Source: Acidobacteriota bacterium (lineage in GTDB: Bacteria; Acidobacteriota; Vicinamibacteria; Vicinamibacterales; UBA2999). Taken from it: 50,878 bases of DNA. A program made the translations under genes and the position numbers. Below are positions 7,434 to 15,599 of this stretch, in pieces (the stretch's first letter is position 1; each line of letters begins with the position of its first letter). Below the pieces are notes generated by a model. That model worked only from the letters and a program-made list of their open reading frames with translations, did not search any database and was not told the DNA's origin. The stretch is from assembly GCA_020851565.1 (NCBI GenBank), contig JADZCN010000016.1:1-50878 (forward strand), read 5' to 3'.

Positions 7434-8357
7434 GTGGTCGCCGCACGCCTGCGGATGGGCACGGCTGGCGCCGTGCTGCTCGCGACCATCGCCGCCGCGG
7501 CGCAGGAGCCGCCGCGGGTGTTCCGCGCCGGCGTGGACCTCGTCTCCCTGAACGTCACCGTCTCGGACGGCCAGAACCGGTACGTCACGGACCTCGAGCG
7601 CGCCGACTTCACGGTCTTCGAGGACGGAGCGAAGCAGGACCTGCAGTTCTTCAGCCGCAGCAACCTCCCGATTGCGCTCTCCCTGCTCATCGACACCAGC
7701 GCCAGCATGGAAGAGCGGCTCGTCGTGGCGCAGGATGCGGCCGTCGGGTTCGCGCAGCGCATCCGCCCGCAGGACCTCGCGCAGGTGGTCGACTTCGACA
7801 GCCGCGTCGAGATCGTGCAGGGATTCACCAACGAGACCGCCGCGCTCGAGCAGGCCATCCGCGGCACCTCGTCCGGAGGATCGACGTCGCTCTACAACGC
7901 CGTCTACATCGCGCTGCGCGAGCTGGCCAAGGTGAAGGCGAAGAGCCAGGAGGATGTCAGGCGGCAGGCGATCGTCGTGCTCTCGGACGGCGAGGACACG
8001 ACAAGCCTGGTGAGCTTCGAAGAGGTGATGGAGCTGGCGCGCCGCTCGGAAACCGCCATCTACACCATCGGCCTGCAGCCGCGGGAACAGGGTGCCCTCA
8101 AGGGCTTCCGCGAGGCGGAGTTCGTGCTGCGCCAGCTGGCACAGGAGACGGGCGGCCGCTCGTTCTTCGTGCAGCGGGCAGAGGAACTGAGCGGCGTCTA
8201 CGGCCAGATCGCCGACGAGCTGTCGAGCCAGTACACGATGGGCTACGCCTCGAAGAACCCCAGGCGGGACGGCGCGTGGCGCAAGGTGCTGGTGCAGGTC
8301 TCCCGGGCCAACACGACCGTCCGGACGCGCCGTGGCTACTACGCGCCGACGCGCTAG
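7434..8357 (+). CDS. VWFA-related domain protein (TIGR03436 family)
   Basis: A 307-residue secreted protein. A signal peptide (to about AAAAQ, residue 23) is followed by the family's N-terminal beta domain (DLVSLNVTVSDGQNRYVTDL) and a von Willebrand A domain with an intact metal-ion site: DTSAS near residue 87, a conserved threonine/serine segment GSTSLYNAVY, and LSDGEDT. The C-terminus ends with the characteristic RTRRGYYAP. The family is very frequent in acidobacteria; the role is presumed to be extracellular protein binding. The start is a GTG, one base after the previous stop; an ATG at residue 8 is the alternative. Probably co-transcribed with the preceding paralogue. Confidence 0.88.
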   Translation: MVAARLRMGTAGAVLLATIAAAAQEPPRVFRAGVDLVSLNVTVSDGQNRYVTDLERADFTVFEDGAKQDLQFFSRSNLPIALSLLIDTSASMEERLVVAQDAAVGFAQRIRPQDLAQVVDFDSRVEIVQGFTNETAALEQAIRGTSSGGSTSLYNAVYIALRELAKVKAKSQEDVRRQAIVVLSDGEDTTSLVSFEEVMELARRSETAIYTIGLQPREQGALKGFREAEFVLRQLAQETGGRSFFVQRAEELSGVYGQIADELSSQYTMGYASKNPRRDGAWRKVLVQVSRANTTVRTRRGYYAPTR

Positions 8358-8360
8358 AAT
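8355..8360 (+). promoter_or_regulatory. -10-like box TAGAAT, possible leaderless start
   Basis: TAGAAT lies six bases before the GTG start of the uroporphyrinogen-III gene and overlaps the TAG stop of the VWFA gene. The expected transcription start would fall on the start codon. Confidence 0.4.
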
Positions 8361-8366
8361 CTCCCC

Positions 8367-9887
8367 GTGCGTCCAACCGTCTACATCATCGGCGCCGGCC
8401 CCGGGGCGCCCGACCTGATCACCGTTCGCGGCCTTCGCGCGCTGCAATCGGCACAGGTTGTCATCTACGACAGCCGCGTGCAGCCGAGGCTCCTCGACCT
8501 GGCCTCGCCCGTCGCGGAGCGCATCGACGTTGGCAGCGCGGCGCCACAGTCCGCGGAACAGGACGCCATCAACTTCCTCATCGCCGAGAAGGCCCGGGAG
8601 GGGCACATCGTGGCGCGGCTCAAGTGGGGCGACCCGTTCGTCTTCGATCGGGGCGGCTCCGAGGCGCTGTTCCTCCACGAGCAGGGGATTGCCTTCGAAG
8701 TCGTCCCGGGCGTCACGGCCCTGGTGGCCTCGCCGGCCTTCGCGGGCATCCCGATCACCTATCCCGGCGCCGGCGACAGCCTGACGCTGGTGCGCGGGTT
8801 CGAGGACGAGGGACGTACACCGCCGAAGGTGGACTGGGCCAGCCTCGCACGGCTCGACGGCACGATCGCGTGCTTCACCGGGCCGCGCCAGATCCCGGAC
8901 GTCGTCGGCTCGCTCCTGGCCCACGGCCGCCCGCCCGAGGAAAGCGCGGCGCTCGTCCTGCACGGCACGCTGTCCGCCCAGCGGACCGTGGCCGCGCCGC
9001 TCGGCGAGATCGTGGCGAAGGTGCAGGAGCAGGACGTGTCCGCGCCGGGCATCCTCGTCACCGGCCCGGTCGTGGGGCTGCGGGATCACCTGCGCTGGTT
9101 CGACAACCGCCCGCTGTTCGGGCGGCGGGTGCTGGTCACGCGATCGCGCGACCAGGCGCCCGAGCTCGTGGAGCTGCTGGAGCAGAACGGCGCCGAGGCC
9201 ATCGAGGCGCCGGTGCTGCGCATTGCCCCGCCGCTGGACCGCGGACCGCTGGAGCGCGCCGCGGCCGCCTCCCGCTCGTTCGACTGGATTGTGCTCACGA
9301 GCACCAATGCGGCAGCGGCAATCATCGGGTGCGTGCTGGCCGAGTCGCGCGACCTGCGCGCCCTGGCCGGGCCGCGGCTCTGTGCCGTCGGGCCGGGCAC
9401 CGCTGCGCGGCTCCAGCGCTACGGTGTGAGCCCCGACCTGCAGCCCGCCGATCACCGCAACGCCGGAATCATCGCGGCGATGGCCGACAACGGGTCGCTG
9501 AAGGGCCTGCGCGTGCTGCTGCCGACATCGGATTCAGGGACGGAGACGCTCGGCGACGAACTGCGTGCAGCCGGGGCCGACGTCACCGAGGTGACGGCCT
9601 ACCGCGCCACGACGGTCGAGAGCGACGCGCACCTGGGCCTGTACCGGCAGCTGCTCGACCGGCGTATCGACGCCGTCACGTTCACGAGCGCCACGACCGT
9701 GCGGGCGTTCGTCGAGATCTACGGCACCGAGCAGGCGCCGGACCTGTTGTCGGGCACCGTGGTGGCCACGATCGGGCCCGCCGCCGCCGACGCCGCGGCG
9801 CGCGCCGGCGTCACGGTACACGTCATGACCGAAGGGGCTACCGTGGCCGCGCTGGTGGACGGGCTCATCCGGCACTTCCGGCCCTGA
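8367..9887 (+). CDS. cobA-hemD: fused uroporphyrinogen-III C-methyltransferase / uroporphyrinogen-III synthase
   Basis: A 506-residue two-domain tetrapyrrole enzyme. Residues 1-245 are a SAM-dependent methylase with the GAGPGAPDLITVRG signature, the KWGDPFVFDRGGSE loop and the VVPGVTA motif; it makes precorrin-2 for sirohaem or cobalamin. Residues about 250-506 are HemD, with GRRVLVTRSRDQAPEL at its start and TFTSATTVRAF late; it closes hydroxymethylbilane to uroporphyrinogen III. The order CobA then HemD is a known fusion. The GTG start follows a -10-like box by six bases and has no ribosome-binding site. The end converges with rseP (four bases between stop codons). No other haem gene is in the window. 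Confidence 0.95.
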   Translation: MRPTVYIIGAGPGAPDLITVRGLRALQSAQVVIYDSRVQPRLLDLASPVAERIDVGSAAPQSAEQDAINFLIAEKAREGHIVARLKWGDPFVFDRGGSEALFLHEQGIAFEVVPGVTALVASPAFAGIPITYPGAGDSLTLVRGFEDEGRTPPKVDWASLARLDGTIACFTGPRQIPDVVGSLLAHGRPPEESAALVLHGTLSAQRTVAAPLGEIVAKVQEQDVSAPGILVTGPVVGLRDHLRWFDNRPLFGRRVLVTRSRDQAPELVELLEQNGAEAIEAPVLRIAPPLDRGPLERAAAASRSFDWIVLTSTNAAAAIIGCVLAESRDLRALAGPRLCAVGPGTAARLQRYGVSPDLQPADHRNAGIIAAMADNGSLKGLRVLLPTSDSGTETLGDELRAAGADVTEVTAYRATTVESDAHLGLYRQLLDRRIDAVTFTSATTVRAFVEIYGTEQAPDLLSGTVVATIGPAAADAAARAGVTVHVMTEGATVAALVDGLIRHFRP

Positions 9888-9891
9888 GCGG

Positions 9892-11229
9892 CTAGCGCCA
9901 GGGCATCAGCCGTTCCAGCCAGGCGATGCGGGTGAGATCGTTGTAGATGACGGTCACCATCAACGCCATCAGCGCGACGAAGCCGGCGAACAGCATCTTC
10001 TCCTTCACGGCGAGGCTGAAATCGCGGCGGACCAGCGTCTCGATGGCCATGATGAAGATGTGCCCGCCGTCCAGCACCGGGATGGGCAGCAGGTTCAGCA
10101 GGCCCAGGTTCAGGCTGAGCGAGGCCATCAGGCCGAAGAGCGCAATCCAGCCGGCCTCGGCCGACTCGCCCGACAGCTGCGCGATGCCGACCGGGCCCAT
10201 CAACTGGCGCGGCGAGGCCTCACCGCTGAACAGGTCTCCGAGCGTGCGGAAGATCATCCCCGACATCTCGATGTTCCGCTGCACGCTCATGCCGAAGGCC
10301 TGCAGCGGTCCCGGCGTGAACGACTCCACCGCGTCGCTGATGTTGATGCCGATGCGGCCCACCTCGCCCTGGCGCGTCGGCGTCACGGCAATGGTCCGAT
10401 CGGCGCCGTCCCGGCGAACGACGACCTGGATTTCCTGCTCGGGATACTTCGAAATCGCCTCCGAGACCTGCGAGGCGAACACCATGCGCTCCCCGTTGAT
10501 CGAGACGATGACGTCGCCGGCAGCCAGGCCGGCCTTCTCGGCGGGCTCGCCGGCCACGAGCGCGCGGATGGTCGGATTGACGTCCGGCAGCACGCCAATG
10601 GTCCCCACCTCGAAGCGCGCGTCGCTCCGTGTTCTCAGCTCGGTGACGTCGGGCCGGATGGTCAGCCGCTCCTCGCGGCGATCGCGGATGACCACCATGT
10701 CCACTTCGCGTTCGGGCCGCGACGCCACGGCGATCTCGAGCTGCTCCCAGGTATTCACCTCGGCCGACCCGAGCCGCGTGACGATGTCGCCCGGTCTGAC
10801 CCCCGCCCGCTCCGCGGGTGATCCCGCCTGCACGAGGCCCACGAGCGCCGGCTTGTCCATGTAGGCCGGCACGGTGGCGCCCTGCATGAGCACGAAGGCC
10901 AGCACGATGACGGCCAGGCCCAGGTTCATCGCGGGCCCCATGATCAGGATCTGGAAGCGCTGCCACTTCGTCTTCGAGAGGAACTCGTCCGGCTGGCCGG
11001 ACCGCGGGTCCTCGGGGTTCTCGCCGGCCATCTTCACGTAGCCGCCAAGCGGAATCGCGCTCACGCAGTACTCCGTGTCGCCGCGGCGGAACTTCAGCAG
11101 CTTGGGGCCGAAGCCCAGCGAGAAGGTCAGGACGCGCACGCCGTTCCAGCGCGCCGCCATGAAATGCCCCAGCTCGTGGACGAAGACCAGCACGCCGAGC
11201 ACGAACAGGAAAGCCAGCAGCGTTGTCAC
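9892..11229 (-). CDS. rseP: RIP metalloprotease (site-2 protease) RseP
   Basis: A 445-residue inner-membrane protease that cuts membrane-embedded substrates such as anti-sigma factors. HELGH at residues 18-22 supplies the zinc site with NLLPIPVLDGGH near residue 385. Two PDZ domains occupy about residues 115-200 and 210-300, then two further helices follow. The GTG start has GAGAGG nine bases upstream. It is last in the minus-strand unit uppS-cdsA-dxr-rseP, six bases after dxr, which is a widely conserved order. Confidence 0.96.
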   Translation of the reverse strand: MTTLLAFLFVLGVLVFVHELGHFMAARWNGVRVLTFSLGFGPKLLKFRRGDTEYCVSAIPLGGYVKMAGENPEDPRSGQPDEFLSKTKWQRFQILIMGPAMNLGLAVIVLAFVLMQGATVPAYMDKPALVGLVQAGSPAERAGVRPGDIVTRLGSAEVNTWEQLEIAVASRPEREVDMVVIRDRREERLTIRPDVTELRTRSDARFEVGTIGVLPDVNPTIRALVAGEPAEKAGLAAGDVIVSINGERMVFASQVSEAISKYPEQEIQVVVRRDGADRTIAVTPTRQGEVGRIGINISDAVESFTPGPLQAFGMSVQRNIEMSGMIFRTLGDLFSGEASPRQLMGPVGIAQLSGESAEAGWIALFGLMASLSLNLGLLNLLPIPVLDGGHIFIMAIETLVRRDFSLAVKEKMLFAGFVALMALMVTVIYNDLTRIAWLERLMPWR

Positions 11230-11235
11230 GCGGTG

Positions 11236-12402
11236 TTACCTCTCTGTCGATTGTAGCGCCCGAACGGACTGCTCGGCCCGCTCCCGGGCCCAGGCGTCGA
11301 TGCGGCGAACCTCGGCCAGAGTACCGGCCGGGCCGGCCTGGTGGGCATCCATCGTCCGGGCAATCAGGTCGGGGATGGCCGTAAACGCCAGGCGCCCCTG
11401 CAGAAAGGACGCCACGGCGACCTCGTTGGCCGCGTTGAGCACGATGGGCAGGCTCCGGTCGGCATCGAGCGCCCGGTAGGCCAGGTCGAGGCAGGGGAAG
11501 TCGTCCCAGGCCGGTTCGTGGAACTCGAGCGCGCCCATCCGCGCCAGGTCCAGGAAGGGCACCGGCGCATCCCACCGGTCAGGATAGGAGAACGCGTACT
11601 GGATGGGCAGGCGCATGTCGGTGATGCCCATTTGCGCGATCACCGACCCGTCCTTCAGCTCGACCATCGAGTGCACGATCGACTGCGGGTGCACGACGAC
11701 GTCGATCCGGGACGCGGGCACGCCGAAGAGCCAGTGCGCCTCGATGACCTCCAGGCCCTTGTTCATCAGCGTGGCCGAGTCGATGGTGATCTTCTGTCCC
11801 ATCTGCCAGGTGGGGTGCTTCAGCGCGTCTGCGGCCGTCACGTTCCGCAGGCTGTCGCGGGTGCGTCCGCGGAAGGGGCCGCCTGACGCCGTGAGGATCA
11901 GGCGCCGCACTTCGCCGGGCTGGCGGCCGTGCAGGCACTGGTGGATGGCATTGTGCTCGCTGTCCACGGGCAGCACGGCGACGCCCTTGCGGCGTGCCGC
12001 CTCCATCACCAGGCCGCCCGCCATCACCAGCACTTCCTTGTTGGCCAGCGCGATGGTCTTGCCGCACGCGATGGCCTCGAGCACCGCTTCCAGGGCGGCG
12101 GTGCCAGACGAGGCGCAGAGCACGATGTCGGCCTCGGCGCAGGTGGCGACGGCGACCAGCCCCTCGGGGCCCGACGCGGCGGAGGCGGGAAGGTCGCACG
12201 ACTGCTTCAGCGCGTGCAGTCCCTCGGGCGCGGCCATGGCCACGACGCGGGGCCGGTACTTCCGCACCTGCTGCGCGAAGGCATGGACGTTGTTCCCGGC
12301 GGCCAGCGCCACCACCTGCAGCCGGTCGGCGTGCGTGTCAACGACCGACAGGGCGCTCGTGCCGATCGAGCCCGTGGAGCCGAGGATGGCGATACGCGTC
12401 AT
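11236..12402 (-). CDS. dxr: 1-deoxy-D-xylulose 5-phosphate reductoisomerase
   Basis: A 388-residue enzyme of the MEP isoprenoid pathway that converts DXP to MEP with NADPH. The N-terminus carries the nucleotide-binding GSTGSIGTSAL; ALANKEVLVMAG and LPVDSEHNAI are catalytic-domain signatures and SATLMNKGLE holds a metal-site residue. Length is normal. The ATG at 12402 overlaps the cdsA stop by four bases (ATGA), showing coupling. The frame continues upstream through cdsA but this is a shadow. Its product feeds, after further steps, the UppS reaction encoded two genes upstream. Confidence 0.97.
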   Translation of the reverse strand: MTRIAILGSTGSIGTSALSVVDTHADRLQVVALAAGNNVHAFAQQVRKYRPRVVAMAAPEGLHALKQSCDLPASAASGPEGLVAVATCAEADIVLCASSGTAALEAVLEAIACGKTIALANKEVLVMAGGLVMEAARRKGVAVLPVDSEHNAIHQCLHGRQPGEVRRLILTASGGPFRGRTRDSLRNVTAADALKHPTWQMGQKITIDSATLMNKGLEVIEAHWLFGVPASRIDVVVHPQSIVHSMVELKDGSVIAQMGITDMRLPIQYAFSYPDRWDAPVPFLDLARMGALEFHEPAWDDFPCLDLAYRALDADRSLPIVLNAANEVAVASFLQGRLAFTAIPDLIARTMDAHQAGPAGTLAEVRRIDAWARERAEQSVRALQSTER

Positions 12403-13175
12403 CGAATGAAGAAGTAGAACACCGGCGCCGCGAAGAGCAGCGCGTCGATCCGGTCCAGGACGCCGCCGTGCCCGGGGATCAGGTGGCTGCTGTCCTTGAG
12501 GTCCGCGGCGCGCTTCAGCATCGATTCGAAGAGGTCGCCGATGATGCCTGCCACGACGATCAGCAGGCCCAGCAGCCCGAGGCTGAGCGGGCTCATCCCG
12601 GGCAGCCACGCCGTGCCGGCTGCGATCAGCACGGCCGGCGCCACCACGAAGCCGCCCACCGCGCCTTCCACGGTCTTCTTCGGGCTGCGCCGCGGCGAGA
12701 GCGGCGTGCGGCCGAACAGGCGGCCCGTGTAGAACTGCGCGGTGTCGCTCACGGCCACCGTGCCCATCAGCACGAGCACGGCCTCGCGGCCGGCCACGGC
12801 GTGAATGGCCACCAGCGATCCGAGCGGCAACCCGATGTACACGGGCGCCAGCACCGCCGCGGACGTGTCGAGCAGCGTGGCCGGTCCCACGCGGTCCGAC
12901 AGCAGGACGTTGGCAGCCGTCCCGATGAGTCCGACGACGATGATCACTTCCACCGAGACCCAGGGGAAGGGCACCATGGCGCAGGCGCCGAGTGTCGCCA
13001 GCAGGGTGGTCCACCACGGCACGCGCGCGCCTATCCCCTCCACGATCCGGGCATACTCGGTGAAGGCGAGCACCGCCAGCACGAGCGTCACTCCCAGCAG
13101 GGCCTCGGGCGTGAGGAACCACACCAGGGCCAGGGCCAGGGCGGCCATGGCCACGCCGCTCAGCACTCGGGTCAT
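12399..13175 (-). CDS. cdsA: phosphatidate cytidylyltransferase
   Basis: A 258-residue multi-pass membrane enzyme that makes CDP-diacylglycerol from phosphatidate and CTP. About seven hydrophobic segments are visible, and the CDP-DAG synthase signature lies near the C-terminus (SMLKRAADLKDSSHLIPGHG followed by GVLDRIDAL). The segment RSPKKTVEGAVGG is also typical. The ATG at 13175 lies 13 bases after uppS; the 3' end overlaps dxr by four bases. Confidence 0.96.
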   Translation of the reverse strand: MTRVLSGVAMAALALALVWFLTPEALLGVTLVLAVLAFTEYARIVEGIGARVPWWTTLLATLGACAMVPFPWVSVEVIIVVGLIGTAANVLLSDRVGPATLLDTSAAVLAPVYIGLPLGSLVAIHAVAGREAVLVLMGTVAVSDTAQFYTGRLFGRTPLSPRRSPKKTVEGAVGGFVVAPAVLIAAGTAWLPGMSPLSLGLLGLLIVVAGIIGDLFESMLKRAADLKDSSHLIPGHGGVLDRIDALLFAAPVFYFFIR

Positions 13176-13188
13176 GGGAACGGTCGCG

Positions 13189-13977
13189 CTACTTCACGCC
13201 CGCCGCGACGGGCGGCGCGATGCCGCCGTACCGGCGGTCACGCTTCTGGTAAGCGACGATGGCTTCCAGCAGGTCGCGGCGCCGGAAGTCGGGCCAGAGG
13301 GTGTCGGTGACGTAGATCTCCGCGTAGGCGATCTGCCACAACAGGAAATTGCTCACCCGCATCTCGCCGCTCGTCCGGATGAGCAGGTCAGGGTCGGGCT
13401 GGCCGCCGGTGTAGAGGAAGCGCGCAAAGCTCTCCTCGTCCAGGTCCGCGGGCGCCAGGCCCGACGTCATCGCCGTGCGCACCGCATCCACGATCTCCGC
13501 GCGGCCCCCGTAGTTCAGCGCGATGTTGAACAGCAGCCCGCTGTTGCCCGAGGTCTGGCACGCCGCATCGTCGAGCTCGGCGCGGATGTCGGGCGCGAGG
13601 CCTTCAGGGCGGCCAATGACGTGGAAGCGGATGTTGTTCTCGAGCAGCGTCGCCAGCTCGGAGCGCAGGTAGCGCTTGAGCAGCATCATCAGCGTCCCCA
13701 CCTCGGCGGCGGGGCGCTTCCAGTTCTCCACCGAGAAGGCGTAGAGGGTCAGCACCTTCAACCCCAGCCGCGCCGAGGTCTCGAGCACTTCCCGCACGGA
13801 CTGGATGCCGGCCCGATGCCCCTCGACGCGCGGCAGGTGGCGCTTGCCAGCCCAGCGGCCGTTGCCATCCATGATGATGGCCACGTGCTGGGGCAGGCGA
13901 TCGGGCTGGATCTGCCGGGCGAGCTCGAGATCCGGCGACCCGGGAGGGATCCACGCCATCAACTGGTCGAGTGACAT
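13189..13977 (-). CDS. uppS: undecaprenyl diphosphate synthase (cis-prenyltransferase)
   Basis: A 262-residue cytoplasmic enzyme that extends farnesyl diphosphate to undecaprenyl diphosphate, the lipid carrier for peptidoglycan and surface glycans. HVAIIMDGNGRWA (catalytic Asp about residue 37), TLYAFSVENWKRP, FNIALNYGGRAEI and PDLLIRTSGEMRVSNF are the family signatures in order. The ATG at 13977 is the first that gives normal length; the open frame upstream runs into a repeat array and is not coding. A TACAAT box lies 14 bases upstream, so this gene may start its own transcript within the pyrE-rseP run. Confidence 0.97.
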   Translation of the reverse strand: MSLDQLMAWIPPGSPDLELARQIQPDRLPQHVAIIMDGNGRWAGKRHLPRVEGHRAGIQSVREVLETSARLGLKVLTLYAFSVENWKRPAAEVGTLMMLLKRYLRSELATLLENNIRFHVIGRPEGLAPDIRAELDDAACQTSGNSGLLFNIALNYGGRAEIVDAVRTAMTSGLAPADLDEESFARFLYTGGQPDPDLLIRTSGEMRVSNFLLWQIAYAEIYVTDTLWPDFRRRDLLEAIVAYQKRDRRYGGIAPPVAAGVK

Positions 13978-13991
13978 GGGGTCAGAGGGTG

Positions 13992-13997
13992 ATTGTA
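13992..13997 (-). promoter_or_regulatory. -10-like box TACAAT upstream of uppS
   Basis: On the minus strand TACAAT (five of six consensus bases) lies 14 bases before the uppS ATG. The region where a -35 would lie is next to the 10-bp repeat array. No clear -35 hexamer is visible. Confidence 0.4.
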
Positions 13998-14012
13998 CAT
14001 CCGGGGTGCACG

Positions 14013-14089
14013 CAGGTGCGGGCGCACCTGTTCGCACCCGCCCGCACCTGTTCGCACCCGCCCGCACCTGTTCGCACCCGCCCGCACCT
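14013..14089 (-). repeat. 10-bp GGTGCG array, strictly alternating units, ending in an inverted unit
   Basis: Read on the minus strand, the units alternate GGTGCGGGCG and GGTGCGAACA three times. They then end in an 8-bp inverted repeat (CAGGTGCG, two bases, CGCACCTG) at 14013-14030. The family is the same as at 6341-6467. The truA stop codon is formed at the array edge (CACCTAG on the plus strand). Confidence 0.93.
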
Positions 14090-14849
14090 AGTAAATGACC
14101 TTCGCCAGCACCAGGCCTTCGGGGGGGGCGGTGGCGCCGGCGCGCTGCCGGGACTTCGAGGCCAGGATACCGAGGATGTCCTCGGCCGCCCACCGGTGCC
14201 TGCCGACATCCACCAGCGTCCCCACGATGTTGCGAACCATGTGGCGGAGGAAGCCGGTGCCGGTCGCGGTGTAACGCACCAGGCGGGGCGGGCCGGGATC
14301 GTCCGCGAGCTGCGACACGAGCAGGCGACGTATCGAGGTCTTCACGTCCCCGCCCGTGGCCTGAAACGACGAGAAGTCGTGCTCGCCTACGAGCAGCGCG
14401 GCCGCGCGGGCCATGGCAGGCACGTCGAGACGGTACGGGATGTGCCAGACGACGCGCCGGACGAACGGCCCAGGGTCGTCGCCCACCGCGATGGTGTAGC
14501 GGTAGACCTTGGCGCGGGCATCGTGGCGAGCGTTGAACCCGGGTGGCGCCTCGGTCACTGCCGTCACCCGCACATCCGGGGGCAGCCGAACGTTGATGGC
14601 CCGCCGCAGCACCTCCGGCGGCAGCCGGTTCACGACCGTGGCGCTTGCGACCTGCGCCAGGGCGTGGACGCCGGCGTCGGTCCGGCCCGCGGCAACGACC
14701 CCGACGGGGCGCTCGTCGATGGTGGCCAGGGCGTCCTCGACAGCAGCCTGGACCGTTCGCTCACCGGGCTGGCGCTGCCAGCCGGCGAAGTCGGTCCCCT
14801 CGTAGGCCAACGTCAACCGGATGGTCCGCCGCCCGGCCTCGCCCGACAC
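14088..14849 (-). CDS. truA: tRNA pseudouridine(38-40) synthase
   Basis: A 253-residue enzyme that modifies U38-U40 in tRNA anticodon arms. Catalytic Asp58 sits in AAGRTDAGVHA; YEGTDFAGWQRQP, HDARAKVYRYTI and GTGFLRHMVRNIVGTL are further family signatures. The GTG at 14849 follows the pyrE stop by two bases and is the only start giving normal length; the longer upstream frame overlaps pyrE. The stop codon lies on the edge of the 10-bp repeat array, so the array has been placed at, or has grown from, the exact gene end. Confidence 0.95.
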   Translation of the reverse strand: MSGEAGRRTIRLTLAYEGTDFAGWQRQPGERTVQAAVEDALATIDERPVGVVAAGRTDAGVHALAQVASATVVNRLPPEVLRRAINVRLPPDVRVTAVTEAPPGFNARHDARAKVYRYTIAVGDDPGPFVRRVVWHIPYRLDVPAMARAAALLVGEHDFSSFQATGGDVKTSIRRLLVSQLADDPGPPRLVRYTATGTGFLRHMVRNIVGTLVDVGRHRWAAEDILGILASKSRQRAGATAPPEGLVLAKVIY

Positions 14850-14851
14850 CG

Positions 14852-15439
14852 TCAGCCCTTCCCGGCCGCCCCCGGGCGCGAGCCGGGCTTGACCACTTCC
14901 ACGCCCTTCGCGCAGAGCGGGCAGGCCTCGGGCTGGTAGGTGGGCAGCGCCATCGGCAGGAGTGCATGGAACGGCACGTCGAGCCCGGGGTTGCCGCCGC
15001 TCCTGTCGACGATGGCGCAGGCCCCGACAACGGTCGCCCCCGCGGCTCGCGCCACCTGCATGGTCTCTCGCGTCGAGCCGCCCGTGGTGACCACGTCCTC
15101 CACGACGAGCACGCGGTCGGACGGCTCGAGCGCGAAGCCCCGGCGCAGCGTCAGCGCGCCGTCCACGCGCTCGGCGAACAGGGCGGGCAGGTCCAGGACC
15201 CGGGCCACTTCCTGGCCGATGACAATGCCGCCAAGTGCCGGCGAGAGGACGTGGGTGGCGCCGAGCGCGCGCACGCGCTCTCCCAGGGCGGCGCCGAGGG
15301 CCTCGGCATCTCGCGGGCGCATCAGGACCAGCGCGCACTGCAGGTAGCCCGGGCTGTGCAGGCCGGACGACAGCCTGAAATGCCCCTCGAGCAGGGCGCC
15401 CGAGTGGCGGAAGAGGGACAACAGGTCGGCTTCGGTCAT
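14852..15439 (-). CDS. pyrE: orotate phosphoribosyltransferase
   Basis: A 195-residue enzyme that joins orotate to PRPP to give OMP, the penultimate step of UMP synthesis. The PRPP-binding loop is RVLVVEDVVTTGGST (about residues 108-122); FRLSSGLHSPGYLQ lies at the N-terminus. A C-x2-C (ACPLCAKG) near the C-terminus is present in a subset of the family. It heads the truA-uppS-cdsA-dxr-rseP run, away from the other pyr genes. A TATACT box eight bases before the ATG suggests a leaderless transcript. Confidence 0.96.
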   Translation of the reverse strand: MTEADLLSLFRHSGALLEGHFRLSSGLHSPGYLQCALVLMRPRDAEALGAALGERVRALGATHVLSPALGGIVIGQEVARVLDLPALFAERVDGALTLRRGFALEPSDRVLVVEDVVTTGGSTRETMQVARAAGATVVGACAIVDRSGGNPGLDVPFHALLPMALPTYQPEACPLCAKGVEVVKPGSRPGAAGKG

Positions 15440-15447
15440 CGACCGGT

Positions 15448-15453
15448 AGTATA
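15448..15453 (-). promoter_or_regulatory. -10-like box TATACT, possible leaderless start of pyrE
   Basis: TATACT on the minus strand is followed by eight bases and then the pyrE ATG, so transcription would begin at or one base before the start codon. No ribosome-binding site is present. Confidence 0.45.
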
Positions 15454-15599
15454 GCGAGGCCGGTCGGCTGAACCGCTGCCCCGGCCTCGACGTCTATACC
15501 GGGCAGGGTCGGGCCGCCCGCGCGGCACCCTTCTTGCTGTCCCCGGGTCGGTCGAATCCCATCCGGTCAGTGCCTATTTCTCACGGAGTCGCAACGGTG

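Noticed and set aside
9888..9891. Terminator between cobA-hemD and rseP
   Set aside because: Only four bases separate the stop codons and no hairpin is apparent there.
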